Assembly: GCA_013054445.1 (NCBI GenBank)
Contig: JAAMPI010000162.1
Span: 1-47,602 of the forward strand
DNA from: Cudoniella acicularis
Lineage: Eukaryota; Ascomycota; Leotiomycetes; Helotiales; Helotiaceae
Length of the DNA: 47,602 bases
Direction of reading: 5' to 3'
Of the stretch, positions 44,063-47,602 are shown piece after piece. The notes beneath the pieces are model-generated. The model did not search any database. It had not been told where the DNA came from and saw only the letters and a program-made list of their open reading frames with translations. The position numbers and the translations under genes are program-made. Numbering within the stretch: position 1 is the first letter of the stretch; every line of letters starts with the position of its first letter.

Positions 44063-45509
44063 ATGGCGGCTACGTCCCATAATCACGCCAATTATCAGGC
44101 CCGGTTAGACTTTGTACAAAACCTGCTTCATGAGCGATTCAGCCTCAAGGTAAGTAAGCTCTTGTTCAGTTCAGCTCCCACTCCTTCTCCCACACGCCCA
44201 AGCCCTAACTCCAAGCCAGGAAAACGCTGAGATCACCCCCATCCAATACGACCCGAAATGCCCTTTCAAATACAACAACTTTGTCTATCGTATTTCCCTC
44301 CCTGTGCCCATCACAGCGAACCAGGCGACCAAAGATGAGCCTCAACAGCCCGGTTGTGTCCCCATTCCCGATGGCACCAGGGAGCTCATATTCCGCCTCA
44401 CTAACCCCGATACCGAGGGCATGAACCAAACAACCCGCGTTGAAAATGAAGTGGCTACCATCGCTCTCGCCTCTGCTGCTCTCGCTGGCTTCGTTCCGCA
44501 TGTAGTGCCTTCAGTATATGCCTGGGGAAGTGCAGCCATCGAATCCTCACAAGGTTGGATCATCCAGGAGCTGATGCCAGGCGCGCCGGTGGACGAGTCA
44601 TTCGACGCCATGGATCTTGAGCAGAAGCGCCAAATTTTTGCACAAATGGCGAAACTGTTGAAGTCGTTGCAAGACTATGAGCTGCCTGAGAGTATTGCCA
44701 GTTTTGGGGGCGTTACATTTGATGACACTGGTCGTCCTATAAGCACCGCCATGACCAGTGTTGGCGCCGGACCTTGGTCCTCATACGAAGCTTCTTTCAA
44801 AGGTCGACTCGAAGTGGCACTTCAGAAGGCAGATGCAAATCCATACATTAAAGGATGGCGTGCCAACGGCGTGAGACAGCGTCTGGATGCTTTTGTAGAG
44901 CGTGGTGTCCCGGCCCAGTTTGAAGCTCTGGGCTCAAAGCAAGACCGGGTTATCATACATGCTGACTTCAGTGAGTTGTTCATCGAGTTGATTCTTGATT
45001 CTCATCCTCGATCATAAAGCTAATTATTCTTTTTTAATGTAGCTGCCAACAATCTTTTATTCGATGCCATATCCGGCCGCATTACGGCACTCATTGACTA
45101 CGATTTTGCATGTGTATCGCATCCTTCTTACGAATTCCTTCGCTCCTTTGATGGCGCCGGTGGTCAGTTTCGAGGTTGGTCTAGCGGCGAAGCTAGCGAG
45201 GATATGACTGTGAGGGAAGCAAAGCTTCACGGGTTTCCTTCGCCACTCCCGCCGGCAACCAAGGACGGAGTCAAGTGGGATGTCATGAAAGCTTGGGAGG
45301 ATGAGTTGGAAAAGCTGGACGTCAAGCGACCAAGAAACATTCCGGGTATCGACAAGGTAGCAGATGTTGACACAATCCTTCGCACGATTTTACCCTGGCG
45401 TGTTTCCAATTCTGATATCTTGCGGCTGCAATCGGAGGAAGTGATTATCAAGTGTAGGAACGAAAATGAAGAGCAGCTAGTCAGACTACTAAGCCACTTA
45501 GGATTCTAA
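44063..45509 (+). CDS. Phosphotransferase, APH/choline-kinase-like family
   Basis: Kinase-fold enzyme of the aminoglycoside phosphotransferase superfamily, common and mostly uncharacterised in fungi. Exons 44063..44149, 44220..44970 and 45043..45509 (introns 70 and 72 nt) join in frame to 434 residues. The small first exon (MAATSHNHANYQARLDF) is supported by the GTAAGT donor and phase 0. Motifs: NNFVYRISLPV in the N-lobe, WIIQELMPG at the hinge, IHADFTANNLLFD as catalytic loop (HxD-N type, spanning the second junction), and LIDYDFACVSHPSYEFLRSF with the metal-binding Asp. No signal peptide, so cytosolic. The substrate is unknown. It follows the RiPP-like genes after a 1.2 kb gap with a MITE, so cluster membership is open. 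Confidence 0.88.
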
Positions 45510-47602
45510 GTAGTTTTAGCAACTTAATCCTGTTTAGTCTATCTGGATACAGAAGGAGTGCTAGTCGTTTGTACGACTTAGTGATTACTTCCGTAGTGTC
45601 GGTTTCGGCTACCTCAAGTATTATATAAGATCTACTTATAGCCTAATGTAGTGGGGATGCTGGCACTGGTGCTGGTGCTAGGTCATGTGGTTCGCAGACA
45701 CGTGACCTAGGCGAAGGAGGATAAAAGACGTGTTCTTAGGCAGCGTAGCTTCCTCTCCTTAAGTTAAATTAATATCTATTTGAACTCCCTCCCTTTTAGG
45801 TTATATCTGTCCTTCTATACTAATAATAAAGGAAAGCTATATTCTATAGCTTACTTTTTAAAGAAAATATTATCTACTAAGTAGAGCTATAATATCTATA
45901 AAAAAAGAACTATTTATAATAGTAGAGGTATTATAATATTAGTAATAGCGGGTAATTTTAACTTATATATCTATCCTTTCTTAACTACCTCTTCTATATA
46001 TTTCTCGAGCGTCTCTAAGGTTTATAGATTATATCGTTAATACTTTTCGGATATAGGTTTTATCTTTTTCTTAAGTTTAATTATATAATCTTATAGTTTA
46101 TATTCTAGTAAAGCCTTTATATCTTTTAGGTTATCGAACAGTTTTACGAATTCCTGATACTATAGCGGTATAACCGGTTAATCTATCCTGATCGCTAGTA
46201 TCGGCTTACCCTTATTAGTAGCCCTGTCGCTTAAGGTTATATACGCCTCTCGTAGGTCGGTTAGTTACTTAACCCGTTTATATTCGTATTATATAAAGTT
46301 TATTATACTTGTTATCTAGTCGATATTTAGATTATATTATTTAATCTATAATATTCTAAAGATTATTAGATATCTCTTAAATAAGATAATATCTAAGTCG
46401 ATTTCCTTAAAATAGCCTTCTAGTATAGTTAGAGGTAGCTATCTAGCTTCCCTTCTTACTTATCTATCGATCCTTACTTACTTATCTCTTAAGAGCGCGA
46501 GCTAATATAGTTTCTATAGTAGTTTTATTAGGATTAGTTAGTTAATCGCGAAGTCTAGGTTAATATAATTCTTTTATACTCCTAAATCGATTATAGCTTA
46601 TATTAGGATTCTATTAAGCTTAATCTTAATAATAAGTTATCTATTACTAGTAGTTATAATAGCTTCTTAGATTTATAATTCGATAATAGTATTGTCTGTT
46701 AATAGGTTTTCTTATATCCTATATTAGCCTATAGCTTTTATAAGTCGATACGGAACGTATATCTATAACTTACTCGTTCTTATAATCTAATCCCGGGCGT
46801 AACTAGCCTTTAAGCCTACTATTAATATAGTTTTTTCCTAGATCCTTTCGTTATTACTTACCCTAACTATTTCTTAGACGCTTCCGGGTTCCGCTTCGCC
46901 GTTAAAGATTAATAGTCGTTTCTTATAAATTAGTATTATAATAATATAACGGCGCTCTCTTAGCTTATTATATTAGGCCACGAAGACGATTCTTCGTATG
47001 TCCTAATAGGTGACTCGATATAGTTCTTTAAAGGCGGGCTCGTCCTATATTCCCTAGTCTTCCTCGACATATAGTCTAGTAGCCGGGCGGCGGCCGGCGA
47101 AGCGAGGCGGCTTTAAAAAATCGCGAATATCAAAACTATCGCGATAGCGAGCCCCCCCCCCGGCAACACCGTAACGACGGCGATACGCGCCCGGATNAGG
47201 GCCGAATCGATGTCNTATACGTGTCTAGAGGGTCCCTNATCGCTCGCGNTACCGCGCCGACCCTTAGAGGGCTCGAGAAGGAGTTANNNANNATANTATC
47301 TAAAAAAGNTAACTCTTAANATANNTAATATATCTAACTAAGCCTAAAAGCGTAAATCTTAANANANNTAACTTATTATAGCTATAAAACANAAACGTCT
47401 CTTATAATTTAAGAGAAGGCTTAGAACCTCTNTANTTATTATTTACTTACTTANCTTCTTTATACTAGTATATTATTAGCTATTATANCNCGTCNTAGGC
47501 TATCGTNNGTCNAGAGGCGCCGNCGAGCGGTTAATAGTACTACTCGCTAGTAGAGNCGAGNTATAANCNAGANATAAGNAAACAGCCCTTTTATCTATAC
47601 TC
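45510..47602. repeat. RIP-degraded transposon region to window end
   Basis: From about 45640 a less damaged segment (GGGATGCTGGCACTGG onward, TATA-like GATAAAAG near 45720) looks like part of an LTR. From 45770 the sequence is almost free of CA and TG and full of TA, typical of heavy RIP. No ORF survives. A GC-rich patch at 47080-47280 and many N after 47196 precede the edge. The element type cannot be named; an LTR retrotransposon is a guess. Confidence 0.65.
45678..45710. repeat. 12-bp inverted repeat (hairpin)
   Basis: CTAGGTCATGTG (45678-45689) and CACGTGACCTAG (45699-45710) pair at 11 of 12 positions by strict complement, with a 9-nt loop. It lies in the LTR-like segment after the kinase gene and could serve as a terminator-like structure or belong to the transposon. 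Confidence 0.7.

Overview
The window is nuclear DNA of a filamentous ascomycete (Pezizomycotina). This rests on short introns (mostly 48-83 nt) with GTAAGT-type donors and CTAAC/CTGAC-type branch sites, on fungus-specific families (GH72 glucanosyltransferase, HET domain, UstYa/DUF3328, TPR-CHAT remnant), and on AT-rich blocks depleted in CA/TG that look like repeat-induced point mutation (RIP). The order is not resolvable by eye; Leotiomycetes is only an impression.

Left part (1-11.9 kb): an unrecognised, TP-motif-rich protein running off the left edge (minus); a GPI-anchored GH72 beta-1,3-glucanosyltransferase (minus); a short-chain dehydrogenase (minus); then about 4 kb with at most one small doubtful ORF. 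Middle-left (11.9-24.4 kb): an intact 863-residue HET-domain protein, followed directly by a wrecked TPR-CHAT protease-like gene, a GC-rich minisatellite, a RIP-like AT-rich block, and a 2.3 kb array of about 19 short palindromic repeats with core TTGC-N5-GCAA, in which the arms persist while the loop varies. I know of no named element of this kind. A further 4.9 kb has no convincing gene.

Housekeeping block (24.4-37.6 kb): a PMCA/Pmc1-type Ca2+-ATPase, a roughly 180-210 bp tandem repeat, a small putatively myristoylated/palmitoylated protein, the ESSS (NDUFB11-like) subunit of complex I, a mitochondrial branched-chain aminotransferase, and a Scy1/SCYL2-type pseudokinase. BCAT and SCYL2 diverge from a shared 453 bp promoter.

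Right part (39.5-45.5 kb): the most interesting locus. Two UstYa-family (DUF3328) membrane oxidase-like genes converge. The second one diverges from a small secreted protein that has a signal peptide and four near-identical 26-residue repeats rich in Ser/Thr, Trp and Tyr. This is the layout of a fungal RiPP (dikaritin-like) cluster: precursor peptide plus UstYa modifying proteins. The repeats, however, lack the dibasic Kex2 sites of known ustiloxin/phomopsin/asperipin-type precursors, so it could be a new precursor class. A pogo-like MITE lies between this group and an APH-family kinase gene, which is a possible but unproven member. The window ends in a RIP-degraded transposon region with many undetermined bases.

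All coding models were built by hand from reading frames, splice signals and family motifs. Exon joins given as exact were checked for frame; uncertain ones are flagged.
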